Assembly (NCBI GenBank): GCA_033558025.1 | Contig: JAUCEF010000002.1 | Coordinates: forward strand, 620,001 to 684,000 | Reading direction: 5' to 3' | Length of the DNA: 64,000 nt | DNA from: Phytophthora sp. 'mugwort' | Taxonomy: Eukaryota; Oomycota; Peronosporomycetes; Peronosporales; Peronosporaceae | Shown: in pieces, positions 1 to 8,805 of the stretch | Layout of the letters: each line of letters opens with the position of its first letter | Numbering within the stretch: the first letter of the stretch is position 1 | Notes under the pieces: model-generated | What the model was told of the DNA's origin: nothing | The model's database searches: none | What the model saw: only the letters and a program-made list of their open reading frames with translations | Program-made: the position numbers and the translations under genes

Positions 1-1524
1 CAGAATACGAAGAGACTGCTCGGGAAGAACCCAACGAAGCGTCCAAGACATACTCACCGGAATTAAATGATATTTTGTCACATGTAGAAAGCTCTGAGTC
101 GGACGCGGATCGAGCACAAAAAACAACTAATCAGCAGCGTGCGGCATCAACGAAGAAGTCGAAGAAAAAGGTTTCTGCCGCGGTCGTACCTTCGACTGAT
201 AGCAGCCCAAATACTGAGGTTGGTCCCTCTGTCCCTCCTGTATCACTCCAAGTTGGGGTTATTGAGAAGAAGCACCCGGCAAAGGAACACCGCAAGGACA
301 AGTCCAAGAAGGATAAAGTTGAAAAGAAAAAGACGAGTCGAGGGAAGAAAGAAAAACGGGGGGCATCGCTGGTTTCGAAGGCTGCCGATGTTCTTAACGA
401 CTCGACTACGGACGCACAAGACCAATTGCTGGAGGCTTTGGCCACTACAAGTACTTCTCTTTCTACGAGAATCAGCCAGGGACTACGCAAGGCAGGTTCG
501 GCAGCCGCGTCAGCTGGTCTGCTTGCTTTTCTTGGCACGCGACGTGGCTGTGTCTGGGTTGCTGGTCGGCTGAACGTTAAGGGACTGCTTGCTACGACGT
601 TTTCGTATGTGGAATCAGTGCTGGCGGTGGTGTTTAGTGTGGTCTTACTGCTTTCATTGCACGCTGCCTCATGGTTCATTCGTGTTCATCGGGTAGCTTT
701 TCGCGCAATCTTGACCCACCGTCACATTGGATTCTGCTTCGCGTTTCTCTATGGCTTTCCGTTCCTGGTCCAGTACGTATTCCCGTGGGCGCCTCCTTGG
801 GCGCCAGTGTGTCTCTGGTATGCTTTCTTGGTCCAACTATTTTGCACGAACGGGCCCACCGCCATGGTGACAACCTTCCGAGTTATTCTACCACTCGTCT
901 TCTTGGTCGAGGGCATTTCGCATCATAGTTTCCTCTTGGACTTGAACGGTACGTTTTGTATGTAAGCTTATTGCCTGGTTTAGTGATCGGGGACGTTACA
1001 TATGAGCTTCTTTGTGTAGGTGCGGAGCTTTTGCTTACTTCCTTCATCATCTCAGCGCTGAAGACTAGCAATTTGTGCAGTCCGATATTCTTCTTGTCGC
1101 TGGCGACACAGGTATTTGACACGTTGCGTTTAGTGGTATGGAAAACGTCATGATGTTGATATTTGTGGATCAATTTTGTAGTGCCTGCTTGCTGTTTTCG
1201 TCGGGTCAGAGTTACTCGTGCAGTGGCTTCAGCTCGCGCTGGCGCTTTACTCTCTACACGTCATGGCAGCAACTGACGACGAATTGGTGCGATATTTCCC
1301 TTAACTTTGCATTAAGTATTCTATGACTAACAGCGTTGTATCTCTTGGGACAGATCGAGATGGGAGACGAGGAAGACGAACTTACGTGTCACCCGGTCTC
1401 CATGCATCACGCTATTGCAGACTACAACCACCATCCGGCGCCCTCAAGTGCAGTTTCGATTCAAAAGACTAAACGATTAGACCGTCGTGCGCTGGCATAC
1501 GTTCGTGGACGAAGGGTGCGTTAA
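1..1524 (+). CDS. Multi-pass membrane protein of unknown function, 5'-truncated, four visible exons
   Basis: The reading frame is open to the left edge (frame of base 3), so the start lies outside the window. I see four exons: to 948, 1020-1111, 1182-1286 and 1354-1524. The introns (949-1019, 1112-1181, 1287-1353; 67-71 bp) all have GT-AG ends, and the third has a ctaac-type branch site near 1327. Removing them keeps one frame to the TAA at 1522-1524. The N-terminal part is Ser/Lys-rich with blocks of basic residues and is probably cytosolic. From about base 560 come about six hydrophobic segments, one spanning the exon 1-2 junction and others in exons 2 and 3. The tail is hydrophilic, acidic then basic. 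Without splicing the frame stops at 963-965, just after the true donor. I do not recognise the family. The exon model is fairly sure; function is unknown. Confidence 0.72.
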
Positions 1525-1667
1525 GGTAACGTGCCCGCTTTCAAAATAGGACGATCGAACTGGAAACACATGCCACTATTCTTTTTAGCGTCTGTCCAGT
1601 ATTATTACTATGCAGCTACTGGTACCTCCATTAATTATAATAATTGTTTTATTACGACACGAGAAGA

Positions 1668-1752
1668 AACCTCAGCAAAATGTAAAAAAAAGAAGGATTA
1701 TGCATTTCATAAAGCTACCAAGGACTAGCTGGGAGTTGATGGCTGTGACTAG
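1668..1752. repeat. Diverged outer flank of the left inverted-repeat arm
   Basis: Read in reverse complement, this stretch still aligns with 6704-6787 but carries scattered substitutions and small gaps (cctagtc versus cttagtc; aactccc versus aaccccc; tttatgaaatg versus tttataaaacg). The adjoining arm shows no difference that I found. It looks like the old 3' flank of the duplicated gene, left out of a later homogenisation. Confidence 0.6.
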
Positions 1753-3551
1753 GTTGCTATCTTACTACTGGTGAGCACTGCCTTCTTACGCTCACGTGTA
1801 CGTACGGGTGGACGTCTAGACCAAGGGGCAATCCACGAACGCCGACGATTTCTCCGTGGACGTGACCTTGCAGAAGCGGCACACGTCGTCAATGCAGCCC
1901 ACGCCGCCGCTTGCACACGACGCGTCCGTGAAGATGTTGATACCAACGGTGGCATCGCCCTCTGACACGACCTGAGTGCACCCTGCATCTGACGTGATGG
2001 TGGCAGCGGGCGTCTCGGTGGGGGCGTTCGTGGGCGCATCTGTCGGCGCCTCCGTCGGTGCATCCGTGACAGCAGCAGTCGGAGCGGCAGTCACAGCAGC
2101 AGTCGGAGCGTCGGTCAGAGCGTCCGTAGTGATGACCACGGCAGTGCTGTATCCGGCGACAGATGTGCAGTCCACGTAGGTCGTCGACTGGATCGTCGTG
2201 AGCACCTTGCAGAAGCGACACACGTCGTCGATGCAGCCCACGCCGCCATTGGCGCAGGTGGCGTCCGTGACGATGTTGATGCCAACTGATGCGTCACCTG
2301 ACGAGACAACTTGCGTGCAAACGGGCTGGTCAGCGGGGGCCTCCGTTGGAGCTTCGGTAGGTGCATCCGTAGGAGCCTCGGTGAGGATGTCAACCGTGAT
2401 GTCGGTGGGGGGTTTCGTCGGCGCGTCGGTGGGTGCCTCCGTCGGAGCCTCGATGGCTATCGTGCCGAGAATCGTGCCGCAGTCCGTGAAAGACGCCGAC
2501 TGCTGCGTGTACACGAGTCTGCAGTAGCGGCACACGTCGCTGATGCAGCCGATGCCACCAGTGGCACACGACGCGTCCGTAACGATGGTGATGCCGACCT
2601 TGAGATCTCCCTCCGCAGCGATCTGTTCACATGTGCTACCCACGGCTGGCGCTTCGGTCGGGAGCTCGGTGGGTGCTTCCGTGGGGGTCTCCGCCGAGTC
2701 ATCAGTGGGGGCCTCGGTGGGCGTTTCGGTGACGATGTTGGCGCCCGCAATGGTGCTGCAGTCCGTGAAAGCGGCCGACTGAATTGTGGTCGTCAGTCTG
2801 CAGAAACGGCATACGTCGTCAATGCATCCGGCGCCGCCACTCGCGCAGGTAGCGTCCGTCACAATGTTGATGCCGACGGTCGCGTCGCCCTCAGACACCA
2901 CAAGCGAACAGGATGCACCGGGGGGCGTCACGTCCGTGACAACGGCAGTCGGAGCAGGTGTAGACGGGGTACCGTCGGTGACGATTGTAGTTGCGTTGAA
3001 GTCCGCACAGCCCAGGAACGCAGTCGACTCGGGCGTCTCCTTGACCTTACAGAATCGGCAGTGGTCGCTGAAGCAGCCGAGACCTCCGTACAGGCATTCC
3101 GCATCAACGACTGCAGCAATGCCGACGGCAGCATCGCCTTCCGAGATTTTGCAGGGACCCGAGGTGACGGTGAGCGGCGTCATGGTGGGGAAGTTGACAC
3201 CGAACGACGAGCAACTCTCGAACTGCGTGGACTTTGGCGTGTCGAGGATCTTGCAGTAGCGGCAGTGATCGTTGTAGCAACCGAGTCCGCCGTTGACACA
3301 GCCAGCGTCGTCGACGACACGAACGCCGAAGCTCTTGTCTCCGTCCGAGACTTCGCAAGCAACCGTGGTTGCTTCCTCCTGGGCGGAGGAGAGGGGCAGT
3401 GTAGCTAAGCTCAAGGCGCAGAGGGCGACGGCCTTGATGTAGGCCCGGGTGGAGGTGCTGCGAGAGTATACCATGGTCGTTGGACGTGGCGGGAGGTGGG
3501 GGAGGTTGTTGTGTGTCCAGGTGATGTCTGGGCGACGATGCAAGTTGAGGA
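1753..3551 (-). repeat. Left arm of a 1,799-bp inverted duplication
   Basis: This arm mirrors 4905-6703: paired positions always sum to 8456, so there is no net indel. The first mismatch on the outer side is 1752/6704 and on the inner side 3552/4904. The encoded 552-residue proteins are identical and translations in other frames also agree, so I infer identical or nearly identical DNA, though I compared bases directly only around the ends and start/stop codons. The 1,353-bp spacer holds the FAM210-like gene. Confidence 0.88.
1816..3474 (-). CDS. Secreted cysteine-rich modular repeat protein, copy A (552 aa)
   Basis: Residues 1-31 are a signal peptide with a hydrophobic core and likely cleavage after SSA. 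Six modules of six cysteines follow. The first two (residues 40-88 and 108-156) have spacing C-x18-C-x6-C-x4-C-x2-C-x13-C and an Asp-His before the fourth Cys. The other four have x20 in the first gap and Asp-Val before the fourth Cys. Conserved residues include a Gly-Asp pair, GGxGC and CR[FY]C. Linkers rich in Thr, Glu, Ala, Pro and Asp resemble mucin-like O-glycosylated spacers. There is no membrane anchor or GPI-type tail. An in-frame extension reaches 3834, but the signal peptide and the initiator-like element at 3542-3557 favour the ATG at 3474. The protein is identical to the mirror copy at 4982-6640. Function is unknown; a surface or extracellular-matrix role is inference. Confidence 0.85.
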   Translation of the reverse strand: MVYSRSTSTRAYIKAVALCALSLATLPLSSAQEEATTVACEVSDGDKSFGVRVVDDAGCVNGGLGCYNDHCRYCKILDTPKSTQFESCSSFGVNFPTMTPLTVTSGPCKISEGDAAVGIAAVVDAECLYGGLGCFSDHCRFCKVKETPESTAFLGCADFNATTIVTDGTPSTPAPTAVVTDVTPPGASCSLVVSEGDATVGINIVTDATCASGGAGCIDDVCRFCRLTTTIQSAAFTDCSTIAGANIVTETPTEAPTDDSAETPTEAPTELPTEAPAVGSTCEQIAAEGDLKVGITIVTDASCATGGIGCISDVCRYCRLVYTQQSASFTDCGTILGTIAIEAPTEAPTDAPTKPPTDITVDILTEAPTDAPTEAPTEAPADQPVCTQVVSSGDASVGINIVTDATCANGGVGCIDDVCRFCKVLTTIQSTTYVDCTSVAGYSTAVVITTDALTDAPTAAVTAAPTAAVTDAPTEAPTDAPTNAPTETPAATITSDAGCTQVVSEGDATVGINIFTDASCASGGVGCIDDVCRFCKVTSTEKSSAFVDCPLV

Positions 3552-3557
3552 ATGGCT
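3542..3557 (-). promoter_or_regulatory. Initiator/FPR-like oomycete core promoter of copy A
   Basis: On the minus strand AGCCATTCCTCAACTT matches 12 of 16 positions of the oomycete consensus GCTCATTYYNCAWTTT, about 75 bp before the ATG at 3474. The inverted-repeat identity starts inside this element, so the region upstream is private to this copy. Confidence 0.5.
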
Positions 3558-3938
3558 CGTGCATTGCGTCTGAAGCATGTTGGTGGTGGTGGTGCGTGCG
3601 TACTACAACAGCAACTTCATGCACATCCCAATCCGATACTTCAGCGATTATCCCAAATTTATGCTTGGTGTATTCTCGAGGTAATTTCTTGTTGACGTTG
3701 GTAGTTGACGGCATTATCCCAGAGAAGCTTCGCAGACCACGCCGATCCGTGTGCTCTGCCTTACTACCGCTGCTAAATCGGTTCCCATCGACCGTGTCAG
3801 TTTCTTCACTTGGTATCTTGGTCTCGATACGCATAATATGCCCTTTTAAAATGTACTTCGAAGTACGTAGATCTGTCAGCAGCTCAAAACACGACCAGAC
3901 ATACTGAGAAATACATATATTCTAACTGGGGGGTATGG
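3558..3938. other. Intergenic upstream region of copy A
   Basis: This lies between the copy A core promoter and the 3' end of the FAM210-like gene. It contains a Gly/Thr-type run (ggtggtggtggt) near 3583 and no convincing gene. It shows little similarity to the sequence upstream of copy B. Confidence 0.5.
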
Positions 3939-4268
3939 TTATTTTTTGAGGCGGCGGCGTAGTGTTGATGTAGTCAGGTGGCGATTCCGGACTAGATAAC
4001 GAGCAAGAACCGGTGAGGCAGCAATTGTGAGCGCGCATCTAGCTGGTCCGGTGGCCACTGTCGACACATAAGCTAGTGCGAGTATGCCTGCGTCTGAGTC
4101 AATTTTGTCCAAATCAACAAAGGGTACACGCTTGGCCAGAGCCTGTACGTCCGCCCCCTGCTGGATGGCCGTGTATGATCCTGCTAAAGTCGTCACGAAC
4201 ACGGCCGAGTGGAATAGGAAAGCTGTCCGTCCGTAAGTCTTGAAAACTTGCTTGATGCGCGAGGCCAT
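3939..4268 (-). CDS. FAM210/DUF1279-like small membrane protein (109 aa)
   Basis: The protein has the layout of the DUF1279 (FAM210A/B) domain: a short basic start leading into a Tyr-Gly pair, a hydrophobic helix with a conserved His (HSAVFVTTLAGSYTAIQQ), then GADV, and after a short loop a second helix that begins with Thr-Gly-Pro-Ala-Arg and ends with Ala-Arg-Tyr-Leu. The C terminus is basic (RRRLKK). Known FAM210 proteins are mitochondrial membrane proteins; that location is inferred here because no long presequence is visible. The start is the ATG at 4268 and no intron is needed. The gene sits alone in the spacer of the inverted duplication, on the same strand as copy A and divergent from copy B, whose start is about 710 bp away. 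Confidence 0.68.
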   Translation of the reverse strand: MASRIKQVFKTYGRTAFLFHSAVFVTTLAGSYTAIQQGADVQALAKRVPFVDLDKIDSDAGILALAYVSTVATGPARCALTIAASPVLARYLVRNRHLTTSTLRRRLKK

Positions 4269-4898
4269 GATGGTCTTGAAAAGTCTCTAGGGGCTCGCTT
4301 AGGAAATTGTGCACTGGCGCTGGATTGGAAATTGTGGGGACACAAGTTATGGGACGCCCGAGATAGTGGGTTCGAAGGAAGAGCAAAGCTGTGTGACCAT
4401 ATTTGCTAGCGTCGCAGATACAAATCATCGTTATATGATTCACGTCATTCTTGTTCAGAGAATTTCTGGCCAACAACACCTGCCCTTTTCAAGCTTCCCA
4501 CAAACGGAGTGTACGTTTAAACGTTGCCAATAATTCGTTGAGAAGCGTTTCTTGAAGGCTGAATTATTCCGACATCGCAAATTTGAGCTAACTATAGTGA
4601 TGACTACCGATTTTCCGCACACTGCCAGTTGAAATGAAAATACCAAAACATGCAAGCGTAGCTACACCTCAGTGGCTCAATGAAAGGTTAGGAATACTTC
4701 GAAGTAGTTGATACGCCGATTTACCTGGTATTCGAAACGACCAGCAGCGAAATACTGGGATGTGGCGACGAAGCAAAAATAATCACTATAATACCCAGTT
4801 GCAATGGAAAACGACCACTTTACGCAACCTACAAAGGTGAAACATAGCTGCTAGTGATGTTGCAACGAGCACCACTTCCACAAACCATCGTAAGCATA
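4269..4898. other. Divergent intergenic region between FAM210-like gene and copy B
   Basis: No coding signal was recognised. It must hold the promoters of the FAM210-like gene (leftward) and of copy B (rightward). It is fairly AT-rich, with several ataat/taatt patches between 4530 and 4800. Confidence 0.45.
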
Positions 4899-4914
4899 AG
4901 TCACTCCTCAACTT
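4899..4914 (+). promoter_or_regulatory. Initiator/FPR-like oomycete core promoter of copy B
   Basis: AGTCACTCCTCAACTT matches 12 of 16 positions of GCTCATTYYNCAWTTT, about 80 bp before the ATG at 4982. Perfect inverted-repeat identity begins at 4905, inside this element. Confidence 0.52.
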
Positions 4915-6703
4915 GCATCGTCGCCCAGACATCACCTGGACACACAACAACCTCCCCCACCTCCCGCCACGTCCAACGACCATGGTATACTCTCGCAGCA
5001 CCTCCACCCGGGCCTACATCAAGGCCGTCGCCCTCTGCGCCTTGAGCTTAGCTACACTGCCCCTCTCCTCCGCCCAGGAGGAAGCAACCACGGTTGCTTG
5101 CGAAGTCTCGGACGGAGACAAGAGCTTCGGCGTTCGTGTCGTCGACGACGCTGGCTGTGTCAACGGCGGACTCGGTTGCTACAACGATCACTGCCGCTAC
5201 TGCAAGATCCTCGACACGCCAAAGTCCACGCAGTTCGAGAGTTGCTCGTCGTTCGGTGTCAACTTCCCCACCATGACGCCGCTCACCGTCACCTCGGGTC
5301 CCTGCAAAATCTCGGAAGGCGATGCTGCCGTCGGCATTGCTGCAGTCGTTGATGCGGAATGCCTGTACGGAGGTCTCGGCTGCTTCAGCGACCACTGCCG
5401 ATTCTGTAAGGTCAAGGAGACGCCCGAGTCGACTGCGTTCCTGGGCTGTGCGGACTTCAACGCAACTACAATCGTCACCGACGGTACCCCGTCTACACCT
5501 GCTCCGACTGCCGTTGTCACGGACGTGACGCCCCCCGGTGCATCCTGTTCGCTTGTGGTGTCTGAGGGCGACGCGACCGTCGGCATCAACATTGTGACGG
5601 ACGCTACCTGCGCGAGTGGCGGCGCCGGATGCATTGACGACGTATGCCGTTTCTGCAGACTGACGACCACAATTCAGTCGGCCGCTTTCACGGACTGCAG
5701 CACCATTGCGGGCGCCAACATCGTCACCGAAACGCCCACCGAGGCCCCCACTGATGACTCGGCGGAGACCCCCACGGAAGCACCCACCGAGCTCCCGACC
5801 GAAGCGCCAGCCGTGGGTAGCACATGTGAACAGATCGCTGCGGAGGGAGATCTCAAGGTCGGCATCACCATCGTTACGGACGCGTCGTGTGCCACTGGTG
5901 GCATCGGCTGCATCAGCGACGTGTGCCGCTACTGCAGACTCGTGTACACGCAGCAGTCGGCGTCTTTCACGGACTGCGGCACGATTCTCGGCACGATAGC
6001 CATCGAGGCTCCGACGGAGGCACCCACCGACGCGCCGACGAAACCCCCCACCGACATCACGGTTGACATCCTCACCGAGGCTCCTACGGATGCACCTACC
6101 GAAGCTCCAACGGAGGCCCCCGCTGACCAGCCCGTTTGCACGCAAGTTGTCTCGTCAGGTGACGCATCAGTTGGCATCAACATCGTCACGGACGCCACCT
6201 GCGCCAATGGCGGCGTGGGCTGCATCGACGACGTGTGTCGCTTCTGCAAGGTGCTCACGACGATCCAGTCGACGACCTACGTGGACTGCACATCTGTCGC
6301 CGGATACAGCACTGCCGTGGTCATCACTACGGACGCTCTGACCGACGCTCCGACTGCTGCTGTGACTGCCGCTCCGACTGCTGCTGTCACGGATGCACCG
6401 ACGGAGGCGCCGACAGATGCGCCCACGAACGCCCCCACCGAGACGCCCGCTGCCACCATCACGTCAGATGCAGGGTGCACTCAGGTCGTGTCAGAGGGCG
6501 ATGCCACCGTTGGTATCAACATCTTCACGGACGCGTCGTGTGCAAGCGGCGGCGTGGGCTGCATTGACGACGTGTGCCGCTTCTGCAAGGTCACGTCCAC
6601 GGAGAAATCGTCGGCGTTCGTGGATTGCCCCTTGGTCTAGACGTCCACCCGTACGTACACGTGAGCGTAAGAAGGCAGTGCTCACCAGTAGTAAGATAGC
6701 AAC
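4905..6703 (+). repeat. Right arm of the 1,799-bp inverted duplication
   Basis: Mirror of 1753-3551 (coordinates sum to 8456). It runs from inside the core promoter, through the whole coding region, to 63 bp past the stop codon. Beyond 6703 similarity continues only in diverged form to about 6787. Confidence 0.88.
4982..6640 (+). CDS. Secreted cysteine-rich modular repeat protein, copy B (552 aa)
   Basis: The translation is identical to copy A: signal peptide of about 31 residues, two H-type modules (x18 spacing, DHC), then four V-type modules (x20 spacing, DVC) separated by Thr/Glu/Ala/Pro linkers of different length. The final module ends five residues before the stop (DCPLV), so there is no tail, anchor or retention signal. 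The ATG at 4982 starts the signal peptide; an in-frame upstream TTG at 4913 lies in the 5' untranslated region. Copy B has its own sequence upstream of the initiator-like element, so its expression could differ from copy A although the product is the same. Proteins of the same type are encoded at 29505 and 33282. Confidence 0.87.
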   Translation: MVYSRSTSTRAYIKAVALCALSLATLPLSSAQEEATTVACEVSDGDKSFGVRVVDDAGCVNGGLGCYNDHCRYCKILDTPKSTQFESCSSFGVNFPTMTPLTVTSGPCKISEGDAAVGIAAVVDAECLYGGLGCFSDHCRFCKVKETPESTAFLGCADFNATTIVTDGTPSTPAPTAVVTDVTPPGASCSLVVSEGDATVGINIVTDATCASGGAGCIDDVCRFCRLTTTIQSAAFTDCSTIAGANIVTETPTEAPTDDSAETPTEAPTELPTEAPAVGSTCEQIAAEGDLKVGITIVTDASCATGGIGCISDVCRYCRLVYTQQSASFTDCGTILGTIAIEAPTEAPTDAPTKPPTDITVDILTEAPTDAPTEAPTEAPADQPVCTQVVSSGDASVGINIVTDATCANGGVGCIDDVCRFCKVLTTIQSTTYVDCTSVAGYSTAVVITTDALTDAPTAAVTAAPTAAVTDAPTEAPTDAPTNAPTETPAATITSDAGCTQVVSEGDATVGINIFTDASCASGGVGCIDDVCRFCKVTSTEKSSAFVDCPLV

Positions 6704-6787
6704 TTAGTCACAGCCATCAACCCCCAGCTAGTCCTTGGTAACTTTATAAAACGCATATATCCTTTTTTCTTACATCTTGTTGAGTCT
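6704..6787. repeat. Diverged outer flank of the right inverted-repeat arm
   Basis: This aligns with the reverse complement of 1668-1752 with substitutions and small gaps. It is the 3' flank of copy B and marks the end of the homogenised region. Confidence 0.6.
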
Positions 6788-7275
6788 CCGTTCTTTGAAA
6801 TATATTTTCAAGAGTTGTCTTAAAAATAATTTTAGTTGTCCTGGATAACTTATCCATACCGCTACCCCGGTACATTTCATATGCTTTGCCTTGCAAATCG
6901 GACAGCAAAAAGTGACTTCTTTACGAAAGGGGGTAGGCTAACGGATACGTTTTACTGCTGTCGGCACAACGAATTATCCACCATGTTTCATCCAATCACA
7001 GAGCGAAACCGTTGTACCCTTCGAAGGCCCCAAGCGACTACCTCCCTAGCTTGGAAGTCCGAATGGCTAACAGTCGACCTGCCATTTGGGAGTTTACCAG
7101 CTAGAGCGGAGTTTAAGATGACATACTCAATAGACATGCGTTGGAGAGGCATCGTGCTCATGTACGTCTATTCTATCGACACATGGTCTATTCATTCGCA
7201 GTTTAGGCCGCTGGCATAGGCGATTTCGAGCGACAAAAATGTACTGACGAATCAGCCACGCGCCAAGACGTCGTG
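6788..7275. other. Intergenic sequence before the Tc1-like transposase
   Basis: No gene is supported. An open frame at 6836-7219 has no recognisable domain, signal or start context. The transposon's left terminal repeat may lie here, but I could not match it to a right end. Confidence 0.4.
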
Positions 7276-7985
7276 ATGGCCAAGGGAAGTATGCGAATTC
7301 GTGCGGCAATACGTCCAAACCATCCGTATTTCTATGTTGAGGAGCTACGGTATGAGATACGGGCTGTCTACGGGGACACTATTAACCTATCCGATTCAAC
7401 CATCTGCCGAACTCTCCGCTTCGACTTAAACTTGACGAGGAAGGTTTGACGAAGCGTGCGCGGGAAAGTGTGCCGAAGGAGCGACGTGAATATGCGTCTC
7501 GGCTGTTGCCGTTCTATAGCGGTCCTGATCAGCTCGTCTTCATTGACGAAACATCCAAGGATGGCAGGTAAATTTGCTTATGTTTTACATATTTGTATCG
7601 AACTCTGCTAAAGTTGTTACTTGTGTTTTATATATTTGATCTTCGCCGTTGTGGATGGTCAACTCGGAATACTCCAGCTCACGTGTCAGTTCCGTTTAGT
7701 CCGGGCAAGCGCGTGTCCATTTTGGCAGCAATGGACGTGCAGGGATTTTTTTTGCGTGGGAAAATGTATAGAGAACATTCACGCGCCTTGACTTCACAAT
7801 GTCTTCAAAGTGCAAATCCTCCCATTCTAAATCCATGGCCACTACCACGCTCCATTGTGGTCATGGATAATGCTAAGATCCACATGTACAAGGAGTTGCA
7901 TGAACTAGTTCATTCGACGGGAGCTGTGCTGTTCTCCCTCAGTCATTGTGAATATAAGCCAAATGAATTGTCGATAAGCAACTAA
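7276..7985 (+). pseudogene. Decayed Tc1/mariner-type (IS630/DDE_3) transposase
   Basis: Coding similarity is spread over more than one frame. From the ATG at 7276 a segment resembling the helix-turn-helix half (FYVEELRYEIRAVYG) stops at a TGA near 7447. A one-base shift leads into a segment with FIDETSKDGR, the first catalytic Asp of the DDE fold with its usual Glu-Thr/Ser. After a break of about 70 bp the frame resumes with WSTRNTP, GKRVSILAAMD and then IVVMDNAKIHMYKELHEL, the second catalytic Asp block. The terminal Asn-Pro-Ile-Glu block is degraded and the frame ends at 7985. A nonfunctional copy; terminal repeats were not found. Confidence 0.75.
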
Positions 7986-8143
7986 TCAAATGATTTTTTT
8001 TCTTTCCCAAACTCTTCTTGTCTTCTTGTTCTCTATTGCTGCATTGCTTCGTTTGCATGGTCCACATCGTCGATGTTACTGGTTGGGGCAGGTGTGTTGA
8101 TATTGTTTTTTTAGGTACGCGAAATGGAGGCCAAAGGCTGTAT

Positions 8144-8805
8144 TTAGCTAGGAAGACCGAGTAGCTTTTGGAGATCGCGGACGTTCACCAACAACGGAAT
8201 AGGCACATCTTGAAATTTTGCCAGCACTGCACCATACTCACTGCTAGCTTCCTAATCCTCTTCTGCCATGGCACGTTTCATCGCTGCTTGCTGATTGTCA
8301 ATATACTGGAGCTGACGGAATGTTGTGTTGTCTAGAACCGTCATCTGTGAATCATCAGGTAAGCGCGCCTGTGTGACAGCCATGTCTCACTGGGAGGCAG
8401 GCCCCGCTTCAACTTGCTTCTCTCCGAGGAATGCTGCTACTCATGGCATCTGCTCTTGAATACGAGCAGCACTTGCACGCCAAAATGTCGTTTAGCTTCC
8501 GGCTTCGGTACGTAGGCGAAAAATGCCAACTCAAATCCAGCTTGCCCATTGTGTCACAGCCTTGCCCTGTGCCAGATCGTCCCGAGCTGGGCCAGCGGAG
8601 CTGCACGCTCTTGGCAAATGTTCTCAAACTGTTCCTGCTTGCTTGGCTTAACGTAGATGTCGAACTCGGATCTCGACTGACCTGGTAGCCGATTGACAAA
8701 GTGCTTCTCGACCTTTGCTCTCAGTACGCGATAGCCGTCTGCAACATCATACACGATGCTGGGAAGGTGGGACTTTGTCTCGGCACGCGTCGAGTGGCTC
8801 ACCAT
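8144..8805 (-). pseudogene. Decayed minus-strand coding sequence of unknown family
   Basis: Three protein-like segments lie in succession on the minus strand. 8805-8554 reads through VEKHFVNRLPGQSRSEFDIY and ends at a stop. The same frame continues beyond it with FELAFFAYVPKPE. A segment from the ATG at 8383 (MAVTQARLPDDSQ) is interrupted by one in-frame TAG and ends at 8144 after VNVRDLQKLLGLPS. The frame changes at least once between them. I cannot assign a family. It may be a transposon-carried gene or a displaced host gene next to the copia remnant. Confidence 0.4.

Noticed and set aside
2311..3408. 365-codon open frame antisense to copy A (and its mirror at 5048-6145)
   Set aside because: It is the opposite strand of a repetitive, GC-rich coding sequence; the product is Arg/Gly-rich without any domain.
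3475..3834. In-frame N-terminal extension of copy A giving 672 residues
   Set aside because: It would bury the signal peptide, crosses the initiator-like element, and has no counterpart in copy B, where the frame upstream is short.
6061..6450. Thr/Glu/Ala/Pro repeats as evidence for cyst-germination acidic repeat (CAR) proteins
   Set aside because: The linkers are similar in composition, but the defining feature here is the six-cysteine module; I could not confirm the CAR octapeptide.
6836..7219. 127-codon open frame upstream of the Tc1-like transposase
   Set aside because: No domain, no start context and an amino-acid composition typical of noncoding DNA.
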